Shown here one piece after another: positions 23,169 to 30,885 of a DNA stretch of 64,000 nt. The stretch comes from Sphingomonas sp. S2-65 (GTDB lineage Bacteria > Pseudomonadota > Alphaproteobacteria > Sphingomonadales > Sphingomonadaceae). The stretch covers positions 1,755,001 through 1,819,000 of the forward strand of contig NZ_CP090953.1 in NCBI RefSeq assembly GCF_021513175.1, given 5' to 3'. Positions within the stretch are counted from its first letter, which is position 1. Each line of letters opens with the position of its first letter. The position numbers were made by a program, and so were the translations under genes. The notes under the pieces are model-generated. The model was not told the DNA's origin, did not search any database, and saw nothing but the letters and a program-made list of their open reading frames with translations.

Positions 23169-25949
23169 ATGCGTACCACCCCGTTGTTCCTGTATTCGTC
23201 GTCGATCGCGCTGGCCGTCGGCCTGGCCACCCCCGCACTGGCGCAGCAGACCGTCGCCCCCGCGCCCGCCGAAACCGCCACCTCGCCGAGCGTGGAAGCG
23301 GCCGACGCCGCGCTGCCGGCCGAGGCTGCCCAGAGCGCGGACACCGCCCAGCCCGAAGAGATCGTCGTCACGGGGCTGCGCCGCAGCCTTCAGTCGGCGC
23401 AGAACCTCAAGCGCAACTCGGATCAGATCGTCGATGCGATCGTCGCCGAGGATATCGGCAAGCTGCCCGACGTGACCGCCTCCGCCGCGCTGGCGCGCGT
23501 CACCGGCGTGCAGGTCACGCGCGGCGCCGGCGAAGCCGCGGGCGTCCAGATCCGCGGCCTGCCCGACATCTCCACGACCTATAACGGCCGCGAGATCTTC
23601 ACCGCCGAAAACCGCAACGTCGCGATCCAGGACTTCCCGGCCGGGGTCGTCCAGGCGCTGGAGGTGTTCAAGTCGGGCACCGCGAACCTGATCGAAGGCG
23701 GCGTCGGCGGCCAGGTGAACGTCCGCTCGCGCCGCCCGTTCGACTTTGACGGGTTCGAGCTGTCGGGCTCGCTGAACGGCGTGCATTTCGAGCAGAGCCA
23801 GAAGCTGAGCTGGAACGGCAATCTGCTGGTCAGCAACCGCTGGGACACCGGCATCGGCGAGATCGGCGTGCTGGTGAACGCCGCGATGACCACGCTCGAC
23901 TTCCTGGATGCGACGCGCGAAGTCGACCGGTTCGTGACGCCCGAGCCGGGTCAGACCGGCGCGCCGGGCGGGCTGGCCGCGACGCGTCCCAATGGCCAGG
24001 GCATCTTCTATGGCAGCGGCCATCGCTGGCGTCCGTCGGTCAACGGCGCGATCCAGTGGCGCCCCTCGGCCAATCTCGAAATCTATGTCGACGGGCTGTT
24101 CCAGGGCTATCGCGCCGAGGACCGCAATTTGTGGATGTTCTCGCCCACCGGCGGCGACAATGCCAGCTACAGCAACGTCGTGCTGCGCCCCAATGGTTCG
24201 GTGCAGAGCATGACCGTCACCGGCGCCAACGCGCCCGACGGATATGACGCCTTCACCAAGGCGAAGACCGACACCTATCAGATCGCCAGCGGCTTCATCT
24301 GGTCGAACGACAGCCTGCGCGTCACCGGCGACGTGGCGTACACCGATTCGACCTATTCCGAGCGCAATGCCAATATCGACTACGCCTTCACCAGCTCGCC
24401 GGTGCGCAACGTGAACTTCGACATCGGCCAAGGTCCCGGCGGCGGCGTGTTCGAATATCTGAACTTCAATCCCGCGGACCCGGCGAACTACCGCCTGCGC
24501 GGGCTGTTCGACCGCGCGTATGAAGCACAGGGCGACGACGTCCAGGCGCGGCTGGACGCGACCTACCAGACCGGCATCAGCTTCATCGACCGCGTCGACA
24601 TCGGCGTGCGCTACAACGACCGCAACGCCAGCCGCCGCAACGGCTCGCGCTACGCCGCGCTTTCGCCGCTCAACGTGCCGTTCAGCGCACTTCCGGTCGA
24701 GATCGGCCAATATCCGCGCGGCTTCCGCTTCGACGATTACCAGCGCCAAACCCAGTTCCCCGGCGCGACCTTCGACAGCGTGTTCGCCAATATCCGCGAT
24801 CTGCGCGCGATCGCCCAGCGCGTGCCGGGGTCGCAGTTCACCGATCTGGAAGACCCGGCCTTCAACGAGACCGAGACCTTCCTGGCCAACGAGAAGGCGT
24901 ATGCGGGCTATGCCCAGCTGCACTACACCTTCGAGGCCGGCGTGCCGATCGACGGTCTGGTCGGCGTGCGCGGGGTGCGCACCAAGACGACGGTGAACGG
25001 CAATTCCTTCGACATCGCCAGCGGCGCCTACACGCCGGTTTCGCAGTCCAACGAATATACCGACTGGCTGCCCAACGCGTCGTTGCGCGCACGGCTGACC
25101 GACAAGCTCCAGCTGCGCCTGGCCTATAACCAGACCCGCACGCGGCCGAGCTTCGCCGATCTCAACCCGTCGACCACCGTCGGCACCCCGCCATCGGCCT
25201 GCACCGATTTCGGCGTGGACGACGTGAATTGCCGCATCACCTTCTCGAGCGGCAATCCGGCGCTGCAACCGCTCCAGTCGGACAATTACGACGTGTCGCT
25301 GGAATGGTATTTCTCGCGCAGCGGCGCGCTCACCGGATCGGTCTTCCGCCGCGACGTGAGCAACTTCATCTTCCGCAACGACACGGTCCAGGTGATCCCG
25401 AACGCGCCGGACATCATCACCAACCGTCCCAACAACGCCGGCAAGGGGCGGATCCAGGGCGCGGAAGCATCGTTCACCAGCTTCCTGGACATCGCCGGCC
25501 TGCCGGCATGGGCACAAGGCTTCGGCGTACAGGCGAACTACACCTATATCGACGCCGGGACCGAGCTTCAGCCCGATTTCCGCGACAATTTGCCGGGGCA
25601 GCAGGCCTTCCCGGGCGTGTCGAAGCACGCGTTCAACCTGGTCGGCATGTATGAACGGCCCGGCTTCTCGACGCGCCTTGCCTATAACTGGCGGTCGGAC
25701 TTCGCGATCGAGTATAACAACTTCCAGTCCGACTTCGTCTCGCCGACGATGCAGGATTCCTACGGCACGCTCGACTTCTCGGCAACGGTGACCCCGGTTC
25801 AGAACCTGACCATCGCGTTCGACATGCTCAACATCCTGGGCACGCCGATCAAGACCTACCGCGACTATAACATGGCCGGCGACCAATATCCGTTCCAGGT
25901 CCGCTATATCGAGCGGGTCTATTCGCTGGGCGCGCGCTTCCGTTTCTGA
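23169..25949 (+). CDS. TonB-dependent receptor, probably for a glycan
   Basis: This 926-residue outer-membrane barrel imports its ligand using TonB-ExbB-ExbD energy. A signal peptide (MRTTPLFLYSSSIALAVGLA, ending PALAQ) precedes a TonB-box-like EEIVVTGLRRSLQSAQNLKR. Then comes the plug, with IVAEDIGKLPDVTASAALAR, VTRGAGEAAGVQIRGLPD and LIEGGVGGQVNVRSRRPFDF. The rest is a long 22-strand barrel that ends in aromatic residues (LGARFRF), as outer-membrane barrels do. The plug phrases are those of sphingomonad and xanthomonad carbohydrate receptors. The start at 23169 has GAGG six bases before; ATG 23163 is the other choice. The terminator follows closely. Confidence 0.92.
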   Translation: MRTTPLFLYSSSIALAVGLATPALAQQTVAPAPAETATSPSVEAADAALPAEAAQSADTAQPEEIVVTGLRRSLQSAQNLKRNSDQIVDAIVAEDIGKLPDVTASAALARVTGVQVTRGAGEAAGVQIRGLPDISTTYNGREIFTAENRNVAIQDFPAGVVQALEVFKSGTANLIEGGVGGQVNVRSRRPFDFDGFELSGSLNGVHFEQSQKLSWNGNLLVSNRWDTGIGEIGVLVNAAMTTLDFLDATREVDRFVTPEPGQTGAPGGLAATRPNGQGIFYGSGHRWRPSVNGAIQWRPSANLEIYVDGLFQGYRAEDRNLWMFSPTGGDNASYSNVVLRPNGSVQSMTVTGANAPDGYDAFTKAKTDTYQIASGFIWSNDSLRVTGDVAYTDSTYSERNANIDYAFTSSPVRNVNFDIGQGPGGGVFEYLNFNPADPANYRLRGLFDRAYEAQGDDVQARLDATYQTGISFIDRVDIGVRYNDRNASRRNGSRYAALSPLNVPFSALPVEIGQYPRGFRFDDYQRQTQFPGATFDSVFANIRDLRAIAQRVPGSQFTDLEDPAFNETETFLANEKAYAGYAQLHYTFEAGVPIDGLVGVRGVRTKTTVNGNSFDIASGAYTPVSQSNEYTDWLPNASLRARLTDKLQLRLAYNQTRTRPSFADLNPSTTVGTPPSACTDFGVDDVNCRITFSSGNPALQPLQSDNYDVSLEWYFSRSGALTGSVFRRDVSNFIFRNDTVQVIPNAPDIITNRPNNAGKGRIQGAEASFTSFLDIAGLPAWAQGFGVQANYTYIDAGTELQPDFRDNLPGQQAFPGVSKHAFNLVGMYERPGFSTRLAYNWRSDFAIEYNNFQSDFVSPTMQDSYGTLDFSATVTPVQNLTIAFDMLNILGTPIKTYRDYNMAGDQYPFQVRYIERVYSLGARFRF

Positions 25950-25968
25950 AGCGCAGCCATGAAGCGTG

Positions 25969-26000
25969 AAAGGCCGGGAGCACCCGCTCCCGGCCTTTTT
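25969..26000 (+). terminator. Intrinsic terminator after the TonB-dependent receptor
   Basis: AAAGGCCGGGAG (25969-25980) pairs perfectly with CTCCCGGCCTTT (25987-25998) around the six-base loop CACCCG. The stem is followed by T's on the plus strand. It is a strong intrinsic terminator 20 bases after the receptor stop. Confidence 0.93.
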
Positions 26001-26062
26001 CCGTTTGCGAACCATTCGCGCTTTCGCTTGTGCGGTATCGGCGGCGCGGGCAAGTGAGCGTG

Positions 26063-26476
26063 ATGGGTCAGGAGCCTTCTTCGCCGCCGGGACTCGCGCG
26101 GTCGCGCGTGGCGCGCGGCGGGTATCTGGTGCTCGGACTCTGCTTCGTCGGCCTGGGCGTGATCGGCGCCTTCCTGCCGGTCATGCCGACGACCATCTTC
26201 ATCATCCTGGCGGCCTGGAGCTTCGGTAAATCCTCGCCGCGGCTGGAGAAGTGGCTGTTGGACCACCGCCTGTTCGGTCCGCCGCTGCACGCATGGCGTG
26301 CCGAAGGCGCCATTCCCACCATCGCCAAGATCGTCGCGGTCGCCAGCATGGCCGGCGGCTACGCGCTGTTCCTGTGGCAGGCGCATCCGGCACTCTGGCT
26401 CGCCGCGGGCGTGGCGGCGCTGCTGCTCGCCTGCGCGGCCTATGTCCTCAGCCGGCCGGCACCCGCACGCAGATAG
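26063..26476 (+). CDS. DUF454 (YbaN-like) membrane protein
   Basis: This protein has 137 residues from ATG 26063; GTG 26054 would add three. The conserved core YLVLGLCFVGLGVIGAFLPV followed by MPTTIFIILAAWSFGKSSPR is the DUF454/YbaN signature. After it come WLLDHRLFGPPLHAWR and two further helices (KIVAVASMAGGYALFLW and LAAGVAALLLACAAYVLS). It sits in the inner membrane. The family has no settled function. It is the last chromosomal gene before the tRNA. Confidence 0.9.
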   Translation: MGQEPSSPPGLARSRVARGGYLVLGLCFVGLGVIGAFLPVMPTTIFIILAAWSFGKSSPRLEKWLLDHRLFGPPLHAWRAEGAIPTIAKIVAVASMAGGYALFLWQAHPALWLAAGVAALLLACAAYVLSRPAPARR

Positions 26477-26566
26477 TTGACCAGCCCCCGGTGCTTGTGG
26501 CACTCGCTCGCGCATCGCTCCGCCGCGTCTTGCGGCAGGGCACGCTCAGGCAAGCCTCGGCACCGG

Positions 26567-26640
26567 GCGGGTATAGTACAATGGTAGTACAGCAGCCTTC
26601 CAAGCTGAATACACGGGTTCGATTCCCGTTACCCGCTCCA
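26567..26640 (+). tRNA. tRNA-Gly (UCC)
   Basis: A full cloverleaf can be drawn: acceptor stem GCGGGTA with TACCCGC, anticodon loop CTTCCAA with anticodon TCC at 26599-26601, and T-arm CGGGTTCGATTCCCG. The encoded CCA ends at 26640. It reads GGA and GGG glycine codons. Its 3' end faces the phage-derived DNA, which makes it a likely integration target. Confidence 0.97.
26615..26640 (+). other. Candidate prophage attachment site (attL)
   Basis: The 3' half of the tRNA gene, from the T-arm to CCA, is the usual core for tyrosine integrases. Chromosomal genes end just before it and phage-related genes begin after it. A second copy of this core is expected at the far end of the prophage, past 64000, so it cannot be confirmed here. 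Confidence 0.45.
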
Positions 26641-26699
26641 CTTGCATCAGGTATCTCTATTCAGGACGTCCAAGGGGCAGGGAACGCGACTCGCGCCGA

Positions 26700-26945
26700 A
26701 TGAGTCGAGCGCGCATGATCCCGACGCCATCACAGATGCAGGACCTGCTGGCCGAGATACTTGAAGGCGCTGCCGGCAACACGCGCGATCACTGGCGCCG
26801 GGCGATCGGGGAGGTCGAGCAGCTGCCGACGCACTTCCATGTCCGCTGCAACTGGCGGGTCAGCCCGCGCGGACGTAAGCGTGACTTGGATGCGATAGAG
26901 AAAGCGATCGAGGTCGTCCGGCAGGAGCACCCTTACGTCGCCTGA
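26700..26945 (+). CDS. Small hypothetical protein, first gene after tRNA-Gly
   Basis: An 81-residue, partly amphipathic protein (MQDLLAEILEGAAGNTRDHW, then HFHVRCNWRVSPRGRKRDLD, ending EHPYVA). I do not recognise its family. ATG 26715 (MIPTPSQMQDLL) is an equally good start; neither has a clear ribosome-binding site. Its composition and its place suggest phage or island cargo. Confidence 0.55.
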   Translation: MSRARMIPTPSQMQDLLAEILEGAAGNTRDHWRRAIGEVEQLPTHFHVRCNWRVSPRGRKRDLDAIEKAIEVVRQEHPYVA

Positions 26946-27164
26946 CCGACAGGGGACTCGGGAGCGGTCGCCGGAGCGGTGAAAGGGGTTTAAGCCGCTC
27001 CGGCCCGCCGATAATGACAGACGGTCGCCGCATCACAACCCGGCCTTCAGTCCAGCTGCCGCCAAGTGGCCACGGTTCGTAGCCGCTTGTTCATATTCTG
27101 CGATGTAGTGCCTCCGCGTCGCCCCGGCATACGGACAGCATCTAGCCGGGGCGGCTACAGGCGA
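26946..27164. other. Gap with one hairpin
   Basis: These 219 bases hold no supported gene. CCGGAGCGG (26971-26979) pairs perfectly with CCGCTCCGG (26995-27003) around a 15-base loop. No T run follows, so this may be a weak terminator for the two genes that converge on it. The rest shows nothing distinct. Confidence 0.5.
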
Positions 27165-27644
27165 TTAGCCAACCGTATCCTCGCGATAGAACCATACCGG
27201 CTCTGCCATAGGTAGATCCTCGGCATCATCATCCCACAGCTCGCCAGGGTCACCTGCGGGCAGATCGTCGCCCCAATAGGCCATGCCGGCCAGGCTTTCG
27301 GCCGAGAGGGCCGTAGAGAGCACCACGCATTGCTCAAGCTCGCTGGGCGACGACGACGCAAACCTGAGTAGCGCAAAGCGGCGCCACCTCTCGACCCGTC
27401 CTCGGCGCCCGGAGCGGTCGATCGCTTCCGCGCCGCGGATCTCGATGACACGTGTCGTGGCGGCATCGTATGGTTCATCATCAACAAGCAGTACCCAGCG
27501 CCCATCCAGTTCGAAGCCTGGCGACACCCCGGCGACGTGGCGAGCGGATCGCTCATCAAGCCCGAGCTGTTCCAGTTCGGCTACGCTAAGGGCCCAAACG
27601 GGCGCCGGTTTCATCTCGCCGCCCACGAGATCCAACATCATCAT
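27165..27644 (-). CDS. Hypothetical protein, acidic C-terminus
   Basis: A 159-residue soluble protein that I do not recognise. It starts MMMLDLVGGEMKPAPVWALS, has a central LDGRWVLLVDDEPYDAATTR and ends in a strongly acidic WDDDAEDLPMAEPVWFYRED. ATG 27644 is chosen because GGAGG stands five bases before it; the longer frame to 27701 has no such site. It is the only minus-strand gene in the cargo segment. Confidence 0.7.
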   Translation of the reverse strand: MMMLDLVGGEMKPAPVWALSVAELEQLGLDERSARHVAGVSPGFELDGRWVLLVDDEPYDAATTRVIEIRGAEAIDRSGRRGRVERWRRFALLRFASSSPSELEQCVVLSTALSAESLAGMAYWGDDLPAGDPGELWDDDAEDLPMAEPVWFYREDTVG

Positions 27645-27783
27645 GCTATCCTCCAGGGAGCCAGTTACCGTCCGACTCGACGCGTGGCGGATATAGAACA
27701 TTAAGGGAACGATTGCGAATCTGCGGGCGCGACCATAGCTTGTGGTTCAAGGGCTGCCTGCGCGGCAGAGGTGAGAGGAAAGT

Positions 27784-28137
27784 ATGGCTACTCCGCAGTT
27801 CAACGTGAGCGACGACAACAAGGACGATCTCGTCCGCCAGATCGTGCCTCAGGCGATATTCTCGCTCGACCGTATGGGGCAGACACCAGGCGCACCCCTC
27901 GCCGATGACTTCATCGATCTGTTCTCTCGCGCCTGCGCGATGATGCTTGCGGCCGACACGAACCTGAACACGTCGCAGAAGCTCCGGTTGGGGGCCGAGG
28001 CCGTCTCCAGCCACGTCCTGCGCCACCTCAAGCGTTATCGCGCTTATCAGGACGAACACGGCGGTACGGTGCTGGGCGAGATCCTGGAAGAGAACCCGGT
28101 GCCGGACGTTGTGAAACAGGCCTGGTTGAGCAGCTGA
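27784..28137 (+). CDS. Hypothetical helical protein
   Basis: A 117-residue, mainly helical protein starting MATPQFNVSDDNKDDLVRQI and ending VPDVVKQAWLSS. Its start is preceded by GAGGAAAGT. I do not recognise the family. It lies one base before the SRAP-like gene, so the two are probably co-transcribed and may work together. Confidence 0.7.
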   Translation: MATPQFNVSDDNKDDLVRQIVPQAIFSLDRMGQTPGAPLADDFIDLFSRACAMMLAADTNLNTSQKLRLGAEAVSSHVLRHLKRYRAYQDEHGGTVLGEILEENPVPDVVKQAWLSS

Positions 28138-28138
28138 G

Positions 28139-28789
28139 ATGTGCAACCGAGCCCGCAACATCAAAGAGGCGCCGACCCTCTTCACCCACTTCGGTGCGAA
28201 CTGGATGGCGGATCGTCCGATGGACAACCGCTTCAACCCGGTCGAGCTGGCACCGCGCGGCCGAGCGTGGGTGGTCCGCCAGGATGAGCGTGGTCGCGGC
28301 GTCGACGTGATGAGCTGGGACGTGCTGGGCGGGCTAGCACCGTACCCAATGACGAACGTGCGGAAGCTCGGCTTGCCGCAATGGAAGCGGCTCGCCGCAG
28401 ATCCTGAGAACCGCTGCTTGATCCCGCTCACTGAGTTCTGCGAATGGACGCCCGAAGCGGTCGACCTCCACGACGGCAAGAAGCCGGTGAAGGGCGAGAT
28501 GTGGTTCGAGGTAACAGACCAGCCCCTGTTCGCCGTCGCCGGGTTTTGGCAGCGCACCGCGCAAGGCAACGGCTTCACCATGGTCACCTGCGATCCCAAC
28601 GAGCTGGTCGAGCCCATCCACCCGAAGGCGATGATCACCGTCCTGCATCAGGAGGACTGGGACCGGTGGCTGACGGCCAGCTACGACGACATCGTGCAGC
28701 TTCAGAAGCCCTACCCCGCCGATCGAATGACGGTGCGGGGGCCGGTGTTCCCCACACGAGAGAAGCAGCCGCCCAAGCTGCTGTTGTGA
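28139..28789 (+). CDS. SRAP-family protein (YedK/HMCES-like)
   Basis: SRAP proteins form a covalent thiazolidine link with abasic sites in single-stranded DNA, which shields them during replication. The 216 residues start MCN, and the cysteine at position 2 is the catalytic residue after removal of Met. Other family marks are DNRFNP, RCLIPLTEFCEWTP with the conserved glutamate, and EPIHPKAMITVL with the conserved histidine. The late FPTREKQPPK fits the C-terminus. The length is normal. In this phage-derived segment it may protect replicating phage DNA; that is inference. Confidence 0.9.
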   Translation: MCNRARNIKEAPTLFTHFGANWMADRPMDNRFNPVELAPRGRAWVVRQDERGRGVDVMSWDVLGGLAPYPMTNVRKLGLPQWKRLAADPENRCLIPLTEFCEWTPEAVDLHDGKKPVKGEMWFEVTDQPLFAVAGFWQRTAQGNGFTMVTCDPNELVEPIHPKAMITVLHQEDWDRWLTASYDDIVQLQKPYPADRMTVRGPVFPTREKQPPKLLL

Positions 28790-28890
28790 GAGGCTGGGCG
28801 CGCCGCGTAGAATTTCTAGTGATTGGCGTCTTGTGCGTGGCGCCAGTCGTCGCGATGGTCGCGGCCGTCTGCCATTGGCTTGCCGGCTAA
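28786..28890 (+). CDS. Possible 34-residue single-helix membrane peptide
   Basis: A GTG at 28786 overlaps the SRAP stop (GTGA). It opens a short frame coding for a basic start (RGWARRVEF) and one hydrophobic helix (LVIGVLCVAPVVAMVAAVCH). The overlap suits coupled translation. Short hydrophobic frames can arise by chance in GC-rich DNA, so this is tentative. Confidence 0.35.
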   Translation: MRGWARRVEFLVIGVLCVAPVVAMVAAVCHWLAG

Positions 28891-28965
28891 GCACGCGGCG
28901 CCACTAGCGGAACATACCCAGAACATCTATCTTCCTCACAACGCGATTCTCGGGAGGATAGGAAC

Positions 28966-29202
28966 GTGACCATTCCACACGATCACGACGGAGCTGAGCC
29001 CCAGCCGTTCGGCCAGTGGCTGTTGCAGCAGCGCGGCCAGGGCGGCTTTATCGGCCAGCTGGCGAACAGCGCCGCAGCCGATCGGACCTTTCCGAAAGCC
29101 GGCACCTATGAAGACGCGCGCAAGTGGATGCAGGCGCAGCGCGCCAGCGGCGACGATTGGGAAGCCTTGGAAGACGCAGAGCGGGCTTGGCTCGCCGCGT
29201 GA
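28966..29202 (+). CDS. YozE-like (SAM-like fold) small protein
   Basis: The 78-residue protein has a short acidic start, then PFGQWLLQQRGQGGFIGQLA and DRTFPKAGTYEDARKWMQAQ. This is the pattern of the YozE/UPF0346 SAM-like family: a WL near the start, a G-x-LA in the middle and D-x-x-FP. A tail of DDWEALEDAERAWLA follows. The family has no firm role; a DNA-associated function has been suggested for SAM-like folds. A GAGGATAGG ribosome-binding region lies before the start. Confidence 0.75.
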   Translation: MTIPHDHDGAEPQPFGQWLLQQRGQGGFIGQLANSAAADRTFPKAGTYEDARKWMQAQRASGDDWEALEDAERAWLAA

Positions 29203-29207
29203 GGATC

Positions 29208-29468
29208 ATGCTCGCGGACGAGCGCCGCGCCCGCTTCAATGAACTGGCGAGCGAATTCGGCAACACGGCCGAGTTGTCGCGTGTCCTCGGGCGTGGCGAC
29301 ACCTACCTCGCGCGCTATCTGCGCCACCGGGTGCCGTATGATCTCGAAGAGCCGGATAGGCGCAAGCTCGCGCGGTTTTTCGGCGTGGACGAAGAAACGC
29401 TACGTCCTCGGCCGCCCGAACCCTATCGTCTTCGCCATCGAAGGGGCGCCGGATCGTCAGCCCGATAG
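29208..29468 (+). CDS. Small helix-turn-helix-like protein
   Basis: This protein has 86 residues from ATG 29208 (GTG 29199 overlaps the previous stop and is the other choice). LASEFGNTAELSRVLGRGDT followed by YLARYLRHRVPYDL looks like a Cro/XRE-type helix-turn-helix in which the recognition part reads GRGDTYLARYLR. LARFFGVDEETLRPR then fits the end of such a domain. It is probably a DNA-binding regulator of the cargo genes. The C-terminal tail is basic. Confidence 0.6.
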   Translation: MLADERRARFNELASEFGNTAELSRVLGRGDTYLARYLRHRVPYDLEEPDRRKLARFFGVDEETLRPRPPEPYRLRHRRGAGSSAR

Positions 29469-29471
29469 GCC

Positions 29472-29771
29472 ATGGCTGCGAACTTTACGTTCAAGACGAT
29501 CGGGGACATTGCAGCAGCGGACTGGGAGCTAGCAATTCGGTGCGACTGCGGCCACGTCGGCGTGATCGACGCGGACAAGACCGTCCGCTGGTTCCACTGC
29601 CACCGCTGGGACACTCAGAAGTTTCGAGCCTTGCGCCACTTCCGTTGCAGCCGATGCGGCCGCCGTCGCGCGGTGAAGCTCGGGATCAGCGCTAACTTGC
29701 CGCGCGACTTCGGCATCTATCCCACGACCGAGGAAGGCTGGGCACGGATCGTGAAGAGGCTGCGCGGATGA
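29472..29771 (+). CDS. Hypothetical protein with zinc-ribbon-like cysteines
   Basis: This 99-residue protein has two cysteine pairs, IRCDCGHVG and HFRCSRCGRRRA, about 35 residues apart, with His residues between. It resembles a zinc ribbon. The N-terminal FTFKTIGDIAAADWELAI may pack on the ribbon. It starts three bases after the preceding stop. Binding to DNA or RNA is possible, but no family is recognised. Confidence 0.6.
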   Translation: MAANFTFKTIGDIAAADWELAIRCDCGHVGVIDADKTVRWFHCHRWDTQKFRALRHFRCSRCGRRRAVKLGISANLPRDFGIYPTTEEGWARIVKRLRG

Positions 29772-29814
29772 TCATGCGGAACGGCTTTGTTGTGTAAATA
29801 TTGTGTAGCACTGC

Positions 29815-29850
29815 TTGCATGCCGGCGCGTCTGTGTGTATAACGTACACA
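29815..29850 (+). promoter_or_regulatory. hicA promoter with overlapping TGTGTA operator
   Basis: TTGCAT (29815-29820) and TATAAC (29838-29843) are separated by 17 bases and form a good sigma-70-type promoter. The -10 box lies inside the inverted repeat TGTGTA (29834-29839) / TACACA (29845-29850), an ideal place for a repressor such as HicB. Two further direct copies of TTGTGTA are at 29790-29796 and 29801-29807. Confidence 0.75.
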
Positions 29851-29865
29851 ACAGGGAGCGAGAGA

Positions 29866-30051
29866 ATGAAGAGCCGGGAAGTCATCAAGAAGATCGAGGC
29901 GGAAGGCTGGTACGAAGTGCGTCAGACCGGGAGTCACAAGCACTTCCGCCACCCAACCCGCCCCGGCACGGCGACGGTCCCGCATCCCAAGAGCGACCTG
30001 CCAATCGGAACGCTCAAGAGCATCAGCAAGCAGACTGGGGTGCCCCTCTGA
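29866..30051 (+). CDS. hicA: HicA-family toxin
   Basis: HicA toxins are small dsRBD-like mRNA interferases. The 61-residue protein starts MKSREVIKKIEAEGWYEV and carries the catalytic-type GSHKHFRHP, in which the first His is the conserved active residue. TVPHPKSDLPIGTLKSISKQ completes the typical fold. GGGAGCGAGAGA before the ATG holds the ribosome-binding site. The antitoxin follows 45 bases later. Confidence 0.93.
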   Translation: MKSREVIKKIEAEGWYEVRQTGSHKHFRHPTRPGTATVPHPKSDLPIGTLKSISKQTGVPL

Positions 30052-30096
30052 GAGGGGGGCACGCACCTCAGGAACAATCGAACGAAGGAACGAACA

Positions 30097-30489
30097 ATGG
30101 CGACCGCCTACTATCCAGCGATCATCGAGCGAGGCCCCGAGGGCTTTGGCGTCTATTTCCCGGACCTCCCCGGCTGCGTGTCTGCCGGGCGCACGGTGAC
30201 CGAAGCCGCACTTGGCGCCGAAGAGGCTCTTCATGGGCACCTCGCCGTTATGGCCGAGCATGGCGATGCTATCCCCGAGGCTTCGGCGGTTGATGAGGTC
30301 GAGGCGTTCGAGGGTAGTGAGGAAGTTGCTCGCATCCTCGTCCGCGGCGAACGCCCAGGCAAAGCGGTCCGGGTGCAGATCTCGATAGAGGAAGGCCTGC
30401 TCGCGCGAATTGATCGGGTCGCCGCCAACCGCTCGCGCTTCCTCGCTGAAGCCGCCGCCGCCAAGCTCGCGGCAGTAGCGGCGATCTGA
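30097..30489 (+). CDS. hicB: HicB-family antitoxin
   Basis: HicB neutralises HicA and represses the operon. The 130 residues show the partial RNase-H-like domain (YYPAIIERGPEGFGVYFPDL, PGCVSAGRTVTEAALGAEEA). A C-terminal segment follows (VRVQISIEEGLLARIDRVAA, RSRFLAEAAAAKL) that matches a ribbon-helix-helix DNA-binding domain. This fits the palindromic operator on the hicA promoter. The pair probably stabilises the prophage or acts against superinfecting phage; both are inference. Confidence 0.93.
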   Translation: MATAYYPAIIERGPEGFGVYFPDLPGCVSAGRTVTEAALGAEEALHGHLAVMAEHGDAIPEASAVDEVEAFEGSEEVARILVRGERPGKAVRVQISIEEGLLARIDRVAANRSRFLAEAAAAKLAAVAAI

Positions 30490-30585
30490 CTTTGTGCTTT
30501 CGAGTATAACCTGCGTGCATTGCGGAGATCAGCCATCCGCCCCAGGATCAGCCCTGAAGCCCGCCGCTTCAAACAGGAGATGAGG

Positions 30586-30876
30586 ATGACAGATCACCAG
30601 AACATCGAAGATGCAGTGATCCGCTATGGAGAGCTGTATCAGAACAACCCGGCCGACGAGTTGCCAATGTCCGACGAGGACCTCCGGAAGGAAATGAATG
30701 AAGCGCTATTCCGTCTGGAGAAGATGCAAAAGTTGGCGCGGCAAAACCACCTCACTGCCTTGCGCAACGGGCAGATCACTGCCGCCCAAGGGCGATCCGC
30801 TGAAGAGAAGACCAGTATATTGCGGCGTAAGCACCGGTACAACGTTGATCATGCCGCTGATATGGCTCTCCGCTGA
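30586..30876 (+). CDS. Hypothetical helical protein
   Basis: A 96-residue charged helical protein (MTDHQNIEDAVIRYGELYQN, LRKEMNEALFRLEKMQKLAR). ATG 30586 is chosen because AGGAG lies seven bases before it. I do not recognise its family. It ends nine bases before the stop of the convergent tail gene and closes the plus-strand cargo segment. Confidence 0.6.
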   Translation: MTDHQNIEDAVIRYGELYQNNPADELPMSDEDLRKEMNEALFRLEKMQKLARQNHLTALRNGQITAAQGRSAEEKTSILRRKHRYNVDHAADMALR

Positions 30877-30885
30877 TCCCTCCCA

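Noticed and set aside
23070..26015. A 981-residue minus-strand frame opposite the TonB-dependent receptor
   Set aside because: Its composition is that of an antisense shadow. The plus-strand gene has signal peptide, plug and barrel features that fully explain the region.
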